Source of the DNA: Vibrio marinisediminis
GTDB lineage: Bacteria; Pseudomonadota; Gammaproteobacteria; Enterobacterales; Vibrionaceae
DNA length: 64,000 bases
Direction: 5' to 3'
NCBI RefSeq assembly: GCF_014050145.1
Contig: NZ_JACFYF010000007.1
Span: forward strand, 124,001 to 188,000
Shown: one piece after another, positions 16,501 to 25,822 of the stretch
Position numbering within the stretch: the stretch's first letter is position 1
How the letters are laid out: the number at the start of each line of letters is the position of its first letter
Notes under the pieces: generated by a model
Seen by the model: only the letters and a program-made list of their open reading frames with translations
The model's database searches: none
What the model was told of the DNA's origin: nothing
Translations under genes and position numbers: made by a program

Positions 16501-17823
16501 GTTTTCTAAGAAACTTAAGTCAGGTTTTTGCGATACCGCGGCGATAACGGTATCGAACTCTTCGGTAAAGAATTCTCCCGTTGCTTTAGGGCTGCGTCGA
16601 CCCGATGAGTCAGGCGCGCCCAATGCCATGCGTTCAAGGCGGATCGCATTGACACGCCCGTTCTGATCGGCAATGTTTTCTGCTGGGTTAGTTAGGAAGT
16701 GGAATTTTACCCCTTCGTGTTCGGCTTCAACAATTTCGTAGTCTTCAGCCGGCATTTCGTCGCGTGTTCGACGATAAATCAATGTGGTGTCGGCACCAGT
16801 TCGGCGCGCAGTGCGGGCACAGTCAATCGCGGTATTACCGCCACCGATAACCGCCACTTTTTTGCCTGTGGTGTACTTGTGCTCGGTAACGTAATCTTTG
16901 AGGTAATCTACGCCTAAATAGCAGCCATCTAGATCACTGCCAGCGTAATTCATTTCTACGGCAAGAGAGGCGCCGACCGCTAGGCAAACCGCATCATAAT
17001 CTTGGCTGAGTTGCGAAAGAGAAAAATCATTACCTAATTTCTTATTGGTCTGGATTTCCATGCCATTTCGACACATCAATTCGATTTCTTTATCAAGAAT
17101 GTCTTTAGGCAAGCGATATTCAGGGATACCGTAGCGCAGCCAGCCACCAGCTTGCGGCATAGATTCAAATAACGTGACGTCGTAACCTTCGTTTGACAGG
17201 TAATAGCCAGCCGTTAATCCGCCTGGTCCACCACCGACGATAGCGATGCTGCGTGCCTTGCTCGGTTTCTTTTCTGGAACGTAGGCTTCATAGGCCGCTA
17301 AATCAGCGTCTGCAGCATGGCGTTTAAGTTGTCGAATGGCTATCGGTTCATCTACCAGTGAGCGACGACATTCGGTTTCGCAAAAGGCTGGACATACTCG
17401 CCCAATCGACAATGGCATTGGTAAGGTGCGTTTGATGACTTCGATGGCTTTTTGATGGTCGTTTTGCGCAATATGGTATAGGTATGACTGAATATCGACG
17501 CCAGCAGGGCAGGCGGTTTTGCACGGAGCTTCGCAATCCGCGTAGTGGTCTGTCATGATGCGGTTGAGCGCTTTTCTGCGATGTTCGCTCAGTTGTTCTG
17601 ACTGAGTTACCACATTTAAGCCATTATAGACTTTGAGTTCACAAGCTCTCGCGGTACCGCCACTTTCAACTTCAACTACACACAAATCACAAGGAACTTT
17701 GTCATTGCTTTTGTTCATGCCACATAGTGATGGAATATCAACGCCACACACTTTCGCAACTTCTAGAAGCGTTTGACCAGTTTCAACGATTCGATATTTT
17801 CCATCGATAATGATTTCTATCAT
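13588..17823 (-). CDS. Fused NAD(P)-oxidoreductase / formate dehydrogenase alpha subunit
   Basis: A 1411-aa multidomain redox enzyme. Order: 2Fe-2S ferredoxin domain (Cys34, 45, 48, 61); GltD-type cysteine domain (about 93-160, CEAPCKTACPAG and CETECRR); FAD/NAD(P)-binding Rossmann domains (GGGPGG near 200 and GGGNTAIDCARTARRTGAD near 330); two 4Fe-4S ferredoxin clusters (CISCGQCIQAC, CVQCGACVQACP); then the Mo-bisMGD catalytic part opening with CTYCGVGC. The molybdenum ligand is Cys862 (ARLCHASS), not selenocysteine. It probably oxidises formate to CO2 and passes electrons internally to NAD(P) or ferredoxin. ATG at 17823 has GGGGG upstream. No FdhB/FdhC partner genes adjoin it. Confidence 0.9.
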   Translation of the reverse strand: MIEIIIDGKYRIVETGQTLLEVAKVCGVDIPSLCGMNKSNDKVPCDLCVVEVESGGTARACELKVYNGLNVVTQSEQLSEHRRKALNRIMTDHYADCEAPCKTACPAGVDIQSYLYHIAQNDHQKAIEVIKRTLPMPLSIGRVCPAFCETECRRSLVDEPIAIRQLKRHAADADLAAYEAYVPEKKPSKARSIAIVGGGPGGLTAGYYLSNEGYDVTLFESMPQAGGWLRYGIPEYRLPKDILDKEIELMCRNGMEIQTNKKLGNDFSLSQLSQDYDAVCLAVGASLAVEMNYAGSDLDGCYLGVDYLKDYVTEHKYTTGKKVAVIGGGNTAIDCARTARRTGADTTLIYRRTRDEMPAEDYEIVEAEHEGVKFHFLTNPAENIADQNGRVNAIRLERMALGAPDSSGRRSPKATGEFFTEEFDTVIAAVSQKPDLSFLENDSLSIPLTRWNTSDSNDLTMHTGTGNIFSIGDFRRGPATAVEAVGDGRVAAKAIDLFLNGDMDAMPKPAFNSRKEKKLSQVDPLHFENILKVTRSIMPELTPQQREQSFAEVELGFDNEEAIREAARCLECGCQANTDCSLRDYSTEYEAEQKFDSSLNITSANVIDHQDWLGLRAKDTRHKFEVDRSSEFIEFDANRCISCGQCIQACREQAVHGVLSFSYDMKGRPALRPDDRPRFSSQNKGTKPDCFTLMGDSNCVQCGACVQACPTGAMVDSRDRSQGREEQLRAVDTICTYCGVGCKLTMMVDEASNTIRYVKGGDSPVNQGMLCVKGRFGFDFVNSDERLTTPLIRKDGWLQPASWDEAIQLIASKFTSIKQDFGSNALAGFSSAKTTNEDNYAFQKFIRRELGTNNVDHCARLCHASSVTGLEASLGSGAMTNDIPSIKHSDVIFIIGSDTTSAHPIIASHIKQAIRHHGARLVVADPKRVDIADHAELYLAHRPGTDVMLLNGIMQQIIKNGWYDQEYIEERVDGFDTLLQEVMSPAYSLDKVELVTGVKADDIFAMARMIGTAKRTAVYYSMGITQHTTGHDNVRSIANLQLLCGNIGIEGGGINPLRGQSNVQGACDMGALPNSYPGYQKVYNPIVRQKFAIEWDAPDLPAEQGLTLTEIIDAACHRDVRGLYIMGENPVLSDPNQAHVIEGLETLDFLVVQDIFLTETAQYADVVLPSCSFAEKSGHFTNTERRVQRVNKVVNAPGEAKEDWRIIQEIANAMGSDWHYQTVADITSEIARVTPQYVGLRWENITPDGVQWPSNKNNPNGTRIMHQTQFTRGKGQMVGVPFRYAAELPDDEYPLVLTTGRVLEQFHTGTMTRKTKGLDNLAGPRAMISVEDAEALGISNGQRLQVSTRRGSIEIDAFVTKRMQQGVVFIPFHFVESPVNRLTTTATDPHAKIPEFKVAAVKIEVCNTVTV

Positions 17824-18409
17824 GCTACCCCCGTAGCAACGCTGTCTCCAATCTGTGTTAATAGACCACACCATTTGTAGGGATAATCATTCGCATTAAC
17901 AGATTGATGCAAGCAAAAAAACAGTCTGAATCACCGATGCTGGACTAATAATTGGATACAAAAATAGTTATCCAACACCCCTGATGATACAGGTTTAAAT
18001 CTTTGAAATGTTCCCGTAAACACAGTGACAAACTCAGTGTTATCTGAGCCTAAATCGCGTCAAAAAATTCAATCACCAAACCAATGTCTACTTTAAATAA
18101 TATGAAAAGACATCGAGCGAGGTGTCAGATAGCTTTGAACACCTGAACAATCACCATTGAATACGAATAAATTCCTCATTTATTGGACCTATCTTATATA
18201 AAGCTTTGAGTCTAAGTACAAAAAACAATAACTCAATAAAGCTGATTTTGTTTTCTGATAAGTCCGTTCGTTATTGCATATCAGCAATAAAACAACACTT
18301 TTTGTATGGTAACACAACAAGTGTAACACTTGGGTGAGCTATCACATCTGACCTGTTAGTCAAATGCTGAAGATTTTACGACTCCATTTTGTAAAGCGGT
18401 AAAGCAACT
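17824..18409. other. Non-coding stretch upstream of the formate dehydrogenase gene
   Basis: 586 AT-rich bases with no supportable gene, between two minus-strand genes. It should hold the formate dehydrogenase promoter. A GATAATCATT stretch (17881-17890) resembles half of a Fur box, weakly. A short hairpin CAAGTG / CACTTG (18318-18332) lies downstream of the kinase gene and may be a weak terminator on the minus strand. Confidence 0.45.
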
Positions 18410-21400
18410 CTAGTTATTCTTGATAATGACTTGGTTTCTTCCGTTGTTTTTCGCTTGATAAAGCGCCTCGTCAACGCGGCTGAGAACGTTGTCGATGGTG
18501 TCATCTTGTAGGCAAGGCGTCACGCCAACACTTACGGTCACATTTGTGCCTTCTATTAAATCTAAGTTGAAAATGTTGCGACTGATCAGTTGAGCATTTT
18601 TAAAGGCAGCGTCGATATTAGTAGGGCATATCACAACAAATTCTTCGCCCCCCCATCTTCCAGGTATATCTTTTATGCCAATTGATTGTTTAATAGCTTC
18701 AGCAACGCTAACTAAGACATGGTCACCCTTACTGTGCCCAAAGGTATCGTTGATTGATTTAAAGTGGTCAACATCGAGCATAAGAATCGACATTGGTTCA
18801 ACATCTAACTGGCGTTGCTGCATGCTGCCGTTTATGTATTGTTCAATATAACGTCGGTTAAATAGCTGAGTGAGCCCGTCGGTGGTCGAAAGTGTATAGA
18901 GCTCTTGATTGGACTGTTCAAGTTGTTGATTCGCCTGATAGAGACGCTTTGTTCGTTCGTGAACTAGTTGCTCAAGGTTTTTATTCAAGTCTTGCAAGTC
19001 TTGGTACATTTGCGCATTTTCGAGGGAGATAGCAGCTTGTGATGCAATAATCTTTAGTGTTTGAACGCGATCCAATTGAAAGGCATCAGCAGTATGGGTG
19101 TTCTCTAGGTAGAGCACGCCAGATATTTTATTCTGTCTGACGATGGGCAGGCACAATACGGATATTAAATCTTTTCCTTGTAGATAAGAGCAGCGTTCGA
19201 ATTGCTCGCTAAGATCACTTGATGTATAAACCACAGGCTGGCATAGCTTTAATACATAGCGGACCATGGCATGAGAAAGAGAGTCTGATTGAGTATACTC
19301 AATGTTGACTGCTTGCTTCTTTGACGTATCCACATTCGACGTGTGTGTAATGGTAAATTGGTCTTCATTTTCGAGTAATAACATACCTTGAGTTGCGCCC
19401 GCATTTTCCACCGCTAGATCGAGTAGTTCTTTGGCGAGTGTATTAAGGTGGATATGCTGGGAAACCGCTTGCGAGGTTTTTAATACCGATTTCATATCGA
19501 GTCCGGCCGAAAAATCATCGGTCTCAATAGTAGAAGAGACGGTACTGTTTAGCTGAGTAATATGGTCATCGTAGTTGTTGCTCAAATGGGGAAAGTGCTG
19601 TTTTAGCCAATCAACTTTTCCACTTGCGCCCCATTGATGGTAACCAGAGATCGCACGTCTTATATAAGAATCAGACTGAAAGACAACTCCAATATCAAGC
19701 CAGAAAAAACCCGCTAGTTCATCACATAACGCAGCATCCATTAAGAATCTAGACTCAAGTGCAGATTCTCTAGCTTTGTCATACAAGGCTAGCGCCTCCA
19801 TTGGATGATTATTTAAACGCAGTAATTCCGCTTGTAGCATTTCCAATTTATGACGGTAGTTGCTTGGACAAAGTCGAGCCCACTCTTCAAATTTGACGAC
19901 AATTTCGTTGATAGTAGACAAGAGCTGTTGTTTTTCATTTTCGGCCACATGATTGCAGTTCGCGCATAAATGGAGTGCGGTGAATAAGTAGCTGTCGACT
20001 AGGATGATCTGCGCTTGAACCGTATTTTCTATTACTGGTAGCCATTCGAATAACTGTTTACTTGGCTGGAAATTACGACTAAGTAATGTTGCTCGCAGTA
20101 CGGAATAGACGGTGTGCCCAAGAAAGAATGGAGCGTCTTTGAATGTTGCCATTAACTCTGCAGTGGTAAAATCAGCATCATCAAGTGAATCGAAACTGAA
20201 GGTCTTGCCTGTAAGGTGGCGCAGAGGTTGGTCAACAATAATTTTAAGCAGTTTAGCAACGTCATTCAGTTGGTTGGAGTTTAAGTACTCGTAGCTCTCA
20301 GCTACTTGTTGTTCTACTTTCGCTAACTGGGTGCCAGAGGCAAATAGTAGGTGGGGGAGTTGTAAAAATACCCAACCTGCGAACGGAGAACCGGATTCTT
20401 TAGATAGCTTTGATGCTTCGTGCCAGTAGTAGTAACTGTTTTTTAGTGGCTCACGCCAGTGATTAATACCCAGTGAAAACACATGATAGGTGTAGTTTTT
20501 ATATGTCGGATGTTGGTATTTATCAGCGAGTTTTACTGCGAGGCGACCAAACTGATGTCCTTCGATGTATTCACCACTTGAGCAGAGGATAGTTGCGTAG
20601 TGAATGAAACAGACTGATGAAACAGCGCAATTGCCACGCTCTATCGCTAGGCGAGCACTCGTTGCAGCGATGGCGGCGAGTAGAGGACCACGCCCAAGAA
20701 GATAAGCATTGCTAAACATGTCAAATAGTAACGCTAGAGTGAGAGAGGTATATTCATCTTCGACATGTTCTTGCTGATAGACGACATCAAGCGTTTTTGT
20801 TTGCAAGGCGCGTTCAATTTGTCCTTTTTGTTCAGCAAATAACTCGAGCAATTTGTCATCATCGTCAGGTAAAGCAATGCCGAGTAAACGCAACGCTTGG
20901 AAACCTTGTTCTACAGACTGTTGATACAAACCTTGGTGGTGATATTGCTTGGCTTGAATATTAGCAAGCTTTAATAAATCTCTTTCTGATGTAGTGATTG
21001 ATTTTATCTGTTGGTATAAGCTCTCAGCTTGATCGAATTGCCCAACGAGATAGCAGGACTGGGCGAATTCAAGCCCTACTTCAATGGCGTACTCTGAACC
21101 ACTGTTGAACGCATCTTTACCAATAGAAGTAAAAGCCTTTTCTAAGCATGAATAGGCGACATCATAAGCGGCGGATTGCTTCGCGCGTTTGCCTGCTTTT
21201 AGGTTAAGGTCGATTAGCATGGCAGACTGAGTACTTGAAGCGTGGATAGCCCCTTGATTAAGATGCAATACAGCATCGAATAGTTTTGTTTCTTGTTGTC
21301 GCTCATCAAGCTCATCAAGTAGAGCTTGACCTATTTGCCAATGTATTCGCGCTTGGTCATCTTTAGTCACTAATCCATACGCAGCTTGCTGAATTCTATC

Positions 21401-23446
21401 GTGAGTAAACTTGAAGGAAATGTTCGGTAATTTGTCGCCTGACGTGTTGGTATAAAGCTCAAAGTCATCATCTAAAGGTTGTATGTACCCTTTGATGATT
21501 GCAGGCAATAGAGATTGTGCGGTCATTACTTTTGTAGAGCGAGTTAATCTAGCCAGTAAGTCGAGGTCAAAGTGACTACCAATACAACCTGCAGTTCTGA
21601 TTACTTCAATAGTTTCCGTGGTGAACTCTCTCATGTTGTTCTTAAGCATTGCGACCGAGTTTTGCGCATGAGGCATTGCTTCAACTGCTTTACGGTTCCA
21701 GCGCCATTGTCGGAGGCAATAATCATAGGAAACCGAATTATGGCTGTACAACGTGAATAACATTGTGCGATATATCTGCGGATTACCATGGCTTCTTTCG
21801 AAGATTAATTGATTGAGTTGACTCGATTCGGGCTCAGTAAGACCAAGCGTTTCATACAATAGTTCTTTTAAGCTATCACTTGGCAACTGACTTAACTCTA
21901 TGCAGGACAGATTGGTACAATTAGATTCAAAGCGAGGCATTGACAACATTAATGGATGATTATTATCAACTTCATTAGAACGATATGCCCCAATCAGCAT
22001 TAATGTTGATTCACTAAGGGTTGGTGTTAGCGCTTCAATTAGCGCGAGACTTGCTTGGTCTATCCATTGTAAATCATCAAAAAATAGAACCAAAGGTACG
22101 CCTGAATGACTTAGTGTGTACAAGAGATTGAAAAAAGTGGTGTTAAATCGAGTGGAACTCGCATCGTCTGGAATGATTGTCACTGGCGGTTGTTTGCCTA
22201 TCAAATACTCCAGTTCTGGAATGGCGTCGATAAGGATTTGCCCGTTGTGACCGACACCCTGAAGGATCTGCGTTTGCCAAAATTGTCGGCGAGATTCGTT
22301 GTCAGCAATGATTTGCTTAATCAAGCCACTAAGTGCTTGTATTACGCCAAAATAAGGTTGATGCCGCATTATTTGGTCGTATTTACCACTAGAGATGTAG
22401 CCGCCTTGTTCTGCGAGTGGGCGATACAACTCTTTAATCAATGATGTTTTACCGATACCAGAAGGACCAGTGACAAAGAGTAGTTGACCTTCACTAATTT
22501 GAGTTTGTTCAAAAGCCTTAAGAAGGGTCTGTGTTTCCCTTTTACGACCATACAGCTTATCAGGGATGATAAACCAATCACGCAAGTCTTCGGTTCCGAG
22601 TTCGAATTTTGTTGTGGTGTTGCCTTTCTCACATTCCAATAGGCAACGCTCTAAATCGGCTTGAATACCCTGAGCACTTTGATAGCGTGCGTCAGGAGAT
22701 TTACTCATCAACTTAAGGATGATGTTAGATAGCACCACCGGGATCTCGGCTGATAGAGAAGAGGGTGCCTTGGGGTCTAATGCAATATGGCTGTGAATGA
22801 GCTGATTATTATCCTGTGTGATGAAGGGTAATCGTTGTGTAAATAGCTCATAAAGTAATACGCCCAAAGAATAAAAATCGGTACGAAAATCCAGACCACG
22901 GTTCATTCTACCGGTCTGCTCGGGCGACATATAAGCCCTTGAACCTTCGATAAACTTCGGCTTGAGCACTCTACGCGCGCGATTTGGAAACTCGAGTGCG
23001 GAACTATAATCGAGCAACGTTAGCTGGTTGGAGCCGATGTTGATGACGATGTTGCCTGCGGAGATATCGCGATGGCAATAGTTCTGGCGATGCAGTTGAC
23101 CAATTATACGTGTGAGTTCAATGCTTATTAGCAGCCCTTGGTGGATTGAAACTGCTTGCTGATTAAAATAGTCTCGCAGCGATATCCCTTCAACCCATTG
23201 GCGAACGAAGCATGCTGAGTTTTTGAACTCAAAAAACTCTATCGCTTTTGGTATACCTTGACCGTCGATTTGATTGAGGATTTGGTGTTCACGTTGCAGT
23301 GCGACTATCTGTCGAGGTTCAGGGAAGGTACTAACGGGAACTTTAATCGCAACGCTTTGAGCATCGACTTCGCGTATCGCCTGATAAATCTCGTGTTGGT
23401 AACCTTTATAGACCCGTTTTAGATCGGTAAAACCTGCAATCTTCAT
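18410..23446 (-). CDS. Ser/Thr kinase - AAA ATPase - GAF - GGDEF hybrid sensor
   Basis: A 1678-aa signalling protein. Protein kinase domain at 1-270: Lys35 in VAIK, catalytic loop HRDISAGN (Asp127, Asn132), metal-binding DYS at 146-148 in place of DFG. Next comes a STAND/AAA-type ATPase: Walker A GPSGIGKT at 327-334 and Walker B LVLFFDDLQW near 455. A long helical, TPR-like region spans about 640-1310, GAF about 1345-1480, a coiled coil follows, and the GGDEF domain has an intact GGEEF near 1598. The output is therefore probably c-di-GMP synthesis controlled by kinase/ATPase/GAF input. No membrane segment. This architecture resembles multidomain ATPase-kinases ending in His kinase or GGDEF modules. 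Ligand unknown. Confidence 0.9.
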   Translation of the reverse strand: MKIAGFTDLKRVYKGYQHEIYQAIREVDAQSVAIKVPVSTFPEPRQIVALQREHQILNQIDGQGIPKAIEFFEFKNSACFVRQWVEGISLRDYFNQQAVSIHQGLLISIELTRIIGQLHRQNYCHRDISAGNIVINIGSNQLTLLDYSSALEFPNRARRVLKPKFIEGSRAYMSPEQTGRMNRGLDFRTDFYSLGVLLYELFTQRLPFITQDNNQLIHSHIALDPKAPSSLSAEIPVVLSNIILKLMSKSPDARYQSAQGIQADLERCLLECEKGNTTTKFELGTEDLRDWFIIPDKLYGRKRETQTLLKAFEQTQISEGQLLFVTGPSGIGKTSLIKELYRPLAEQGGYISSGKYDQIMRHQPYFGVIQALSGLIKQIIADNESRRQFWQTQILQGVGHNGQILIDAIPELEYLIGKQPPVTIIPDDASSTRFNTTFFNLLYTLSHSGVPLVLFFDDLQWIDQASLALIEALTPTLSESTLMLIGAYRSNEVDNNHPLMLSMPRFESNCTNLSCIELSQLPSDSLKELLYETLGLTEPESSQLNQLIFERSHGNPQIYRTMLFTLYSHNSVSYDYCLRQWRWNRKAVEAMPHAQNSVAMLKNNMREFTTETIEVIRTAGCIGSHFDLDLLARLTRSTKVMTAQSLLPAIIKGYIQPLDDDFELYTNTSGDKLPNISFKFTHDRIQQAAYGLVTKDDQARIHWQIGQALLDELDERQQETKLFDAVLHLNQGAIHASSTQSAMLIDLNLKAGKRAKQSAAYDVAYSCLEKAFTSIGKDAFNSGSEYAIEVGLEFAQSCYLVGQFDQAESLYQQIKSITTSERDLLKLANIQAKQYHHQGLYQQSVEQGFQALRLLGIALPDDDDKLLELFAEQKGQIERALQTKTLDVVYQQEHVEDEYTSLTLALLFDMFSNAYLLGRGPLLAAIAATSARLAIERGNCAVSSVCFIHYATILCSSGEYIEGHQFGRLAVKLADKYQHPTYKNYTYHVFSLGINHWREPLKNSYYYWHEASKLSKESGSPFAGWVFLQLPHLLFASGTQLAKVEQQVAESYEYLNSNQLNDVAKLLKIIVDQPLRHLTGKTFSFDSLDDADFTTAELMATFKDAPFFLGHTVYSVLRATLLSRNFQPSKQLFEWLPVIENTVQAQIILVDSYLFTALHLCANCNHVAENEKQQLLSTINEIVVKFEEWARLCPSNYRHKLEMLQAELLRLNNHPMEALALYDKARESALESRFLMDAALCDELAGFFWLDIGVVFQSDSYIRRAISGYHQWGASGKVDWLKQHFPHLSNNYDDHITQLNSTVSSTIETDDFSAGLDMKSVLKTSQAVSQHIHLNTLAKELLDLAVENAGATQGMLLLENEDQFTITHTSNVDTSKKQAVNIEYTQSDSLSHAMVRYVLKLCQPVVYTSSDLSEQFERCSYLQGKDLISVLCLPIVRQNKISGVLYLENTHTADAFQLDRVQTLKIIASQAAISLENAQMYQDLQDLNKNLEQLVHERTKRLYQANQQLEQSNQELYTLSTTDGLTQLFNRRYIEQYINGSMQQRQLDVEPMSILMLDVDHFKSINDTFGHSKGDHVLVSVAEAIKQSIGIKDIPGRWGGEEFVVICPTNIDAAFKNAQLISRNIFNLDLIEGTNVTVSVGVTPCLQDDTIDNVLSRVDEALYQAKNNGRNQVIIKNN

Positions 23447-23714
23447 CGTGTAACTCTTCTTCGTCTATTGGTAAATACCGCTTAATCCTTTGAATAAAAA
23501 CCTTGGATTATTAGCGAGTTAACAGAGTAAAGGAAGTGACTTACATCATCAAATATTTACATATTGTTAACCTTGAATCGTCGTGTTGATCGCAAAACTT
23601 TATTTTAAAGAAATTAGTTGTTGATAGATGGGGATGTGAATGGTTGTTAAAAGAGAATAAAAGCAAGCACTAAGTTGATAAATATCCGAAGAAAAGTTAC
23701 TTGCTCAGTTGTAA

Positions 23715-24647
23715 TCAAGACTTGGCTGATGAGTCTGTCTCTTGAATGGTAGGGGCTGATTTTTTTTCTCGAGTCACCAGCCAGCAAACCAAGGATCCGA
23801 AGGTGACCATGATGACTCCTTGCCAAAAGCTAGCCCCTAGAGATACCCCTAGAATTATTGATGAAAACACTGCAGAGAAGATGGGCGTGAAGTAGGAGAG
23901 AGTCGCTAGAAAGACCATGTTGCCGCCAATAATCGCGATGTTCCAAAGACCATAACCACCCGCCATTAGGCATGCTGTCACCAGTAATGTCATCGAAGCC
24001 GTCCAACTAAACTCCATCGGAGGCTCATTGGTAAAAGCGTACTTTATCCAAAGTGCGCAAGCTGTCGCGATAAAGAAAAGAGTAATGGCATTGTGTTTCG
24101 ACTCTTGTCTACGTGTCAGGTTGCAATATATCGCCCATAAAATGGCGCCACTGAATGCCATAAGATAAACCAGCGGGTTACTGCCTACATTGGCAAAAAG
24201 TTGAGAAATTGAGAACCCTTTATCCCCGCTTACCGTAATGGCTACGCCAAAAAACGCCAGAATGATAGCCGGATAGAGCAGCCAATTTGGGCGCTTATTG
24301 CTTGTCAGTACCGCAAATAAAACGGTGAGGGCTGGCCATAAATAATTGACGATAGAGACTTCTATAGATTGTGCGCGGCTATTGGAGTAACCCAATGATA
24401 ATGCGAGAAATATTTCATAACTGACAAATAAGATACCGCCAATAACTAAATAGCGAAAAGAGAACAGCGATAGCTTTGGAATGCCCAGCACAATGATGAG
24501 TAAAACAGAGGCAGTAGTGTAAAGCATTGCTGCACCACCAATAGGACCTAAGTGCTCTGTTACTAATCTTGCACAAGCAAGTAAGCAGCTCCAACAAAGG
24601 ATGGCAAGACACCCATATAGAGTGAAGCGTAACTGAGATGTTTCCAT
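23715..24647 (-). CDS. yddG: Aromatic amino acid exporter YddG
   Basis: A 310-aa inner-membrane protein of the drug/metabolite (EamA) superfamily with ten hydrophobic segments. It aligns along its length with E. coli YddG as I recall it: LGPIGGAAMLY, FVSYEIFLALSLGY, SIEVSIVNYLWPALT and a C-terminal FWQGVIMVTFGSLVCWL. E. coli YddG exports Phe, Tyr and Trp. ATG at 24647 (METSQLRF) is preferred; a TTG three codons upstream is possible, and neither has a strong ribosome binding site. Monocistronic, divergent from betI. Confidence 0.88.
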   Translation of the reverse strand: METSQLRFTLYGCLAILCWSCLLACARLVTEHLGPIGGAAMLYTTASVLLIIVLGIPKLSLFSFRYLVIGGILFVSYEIFLALSLGYSNSRAQSIEVSIVNYLWPALTVLFAVLTSNKRPNWLLYPAIILAFFGVAITVSGDKGFSISQLFANVGSNPLVYLMAFSGAILWAIYCNLTRRQESKHNAITLFFIATACALWIKYAFTNEPPMEFSWTASMTLLVTACLMAGGYGLWNIAIIGGNMVFLATLSYFTPIFSAVFSSIILGVSLGASFWQGVIMVTFGSLVCWLVTREKKSAPTIQETDSSAKS

Positions 24648-25191
24648 AATGATCAAGATCGTTGAGTCGATTTTTGTAAGCCATAGAGCTTAACTCAAAT
24701 TGCAAATGTTGAAAGCAAAAAAGAACTGATTACTGAACGAATTTTTACCTAATTAGCCTTGTAACAACGTGATTTATGAAACGCCTTTTTGTGGGGGGCG
24801 ACGTGAATGTGTCTTCTCAGGTTGCATCAGGGATACCGCATAATGTTGCTATTTAATAGTTCATTTGTTAAGCGTGGCAATGTGGCTAGGCTAGTTAATG
24901 ATTAGAGTTCTATTGATAAAAATAGAGGCGTGGTGAGCCTAACTAAGCGTCTGAATAGAATTGGATGATATTAGGTCTTTTTTTAATGTGCTGAATTGTA
25001 ACTAAAAATGAGCCATTAACAAATGGTTAAGCCTTAGAGTGTCGGGCTTTGGCAAGAGTTAAGAGTCTAAGAATCTCCTGGTTATTATGTCGTTTAACTA
25101 CCCACTTCTAGAAAATTCATTTGAGTTCAAAGTAAAATTCAGGCATTTTATATTTAACTAACCGTTCAATTAAAAATAACAAGGATGCAAA
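24648..25191. promoter_or_regulatory. Divergent yddG / betI control region
   Basis: 544 bases without a gene. Near betI are a palindrome TTGAGTTCAA (25121-25130) and TAACTAACCGTTCAATTAA (25155-25173), whose core resembles the E. coli BetI operator core (GACGTTCAAT) from memory. The motif CTTTAACT/TTTAACTA also occurs twice (25094-25100, 25154-25160). These are plausible BetI or quorum-regulator sites. The sites are seen in the sequence; their roles are inferred. Confidence 0.45.
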
Positions 25192-25806
25192 ATGCCCAAG
25201 GTAGGGATGCCTGAAATCAGAAAACCACAGCTTGTTAAAGCAACCATGGCGGTGATTGACCGAGTTGGGTTGCATGCGGCAAGCATATCGCTGATCAGTA
25301 AAGAAGCGGGTGTATCGACAGGGATTATTAACCACTACTTTGGCGGTAAGCATGGTTTGTTAGAAGAGACGATGAGAGAGATCCTCCGTCAGCATTCTTA
25401 TTCGATTACTACGCAATTGAAGCAGCTACCAGTTGATGCTCATCATCAACGAATTAACGCCATCATCGACGGTAATTTTGTTGGCTTCCAAGCGGAGAAT
25501 CAGGTCGTTAAAACCTGGTTAGCTTTTTGGTCATATTCGATGCATGACGTACAGCTTAAGCGTCTACAGCGAGTGAACGAAAAGCGATTACTCTCACACC
25601 TTAAAATTGAACTTAAAGCACTTTTTGCTACAGAAAATATTAGCTCGGAACAAGCCGATCTTGTAGCACACGGCATAGCTTCACTTATCGATGGTATTTG
25701 GTTACGCGGCACACTCAACCCGCAGGGCATAGAAGCAGAGAAAGCGCGAGCCATCATTAATGACTATCTTGATAAGCAAATTACGTTCTATACACAAAAA
25801 CTATAA
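25192..25806 (+). CDS. betI: Choline-responsive repressor BetI
   Basis: A 204-aa TetR-family regulator. The N-terminal helix-turn-helix (about 28-55, [24 protein letters not shown]) matches BetI closely, as do [14 protein letters not shown] at the start and [11 protein letters not shown] near the C-terminus. BetI represses the betaine synthesis operon until choline is present. It opens the operon betI-betB-betA-choXWV and is probably autoregulated through sites just upstream. The ATG follows AAGGA. The gap to betB is 16 bases. Confidence 0.95.
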   Translation: MPKVGMPEIRKPQLVKATMAVIDRVGLHAASISLISKEAGVSTGIINHYFGGKHGLLEETMREILRQHSYSITTQLKQLPVDAHHQRINAIIDGNFVGFQAENQVVKTWLAFWSYSMHDVQLKRLQRVNEKRLLSHLKIELKALFATENISSEQADLVAHGIASLIDGIWLRGTLNPQGIEAEKARAIINDYLDKQITFYTQKL

Positions 25807-25822
25807 AGAGTCACACCTTCAA

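Noticed and set aside
17881-17899. Fur-box-like GATAATCATT upstream of the formate dehydrogenase gene
   Set aside because: Only about half of the 19-bp consensus matches; too weak to call.
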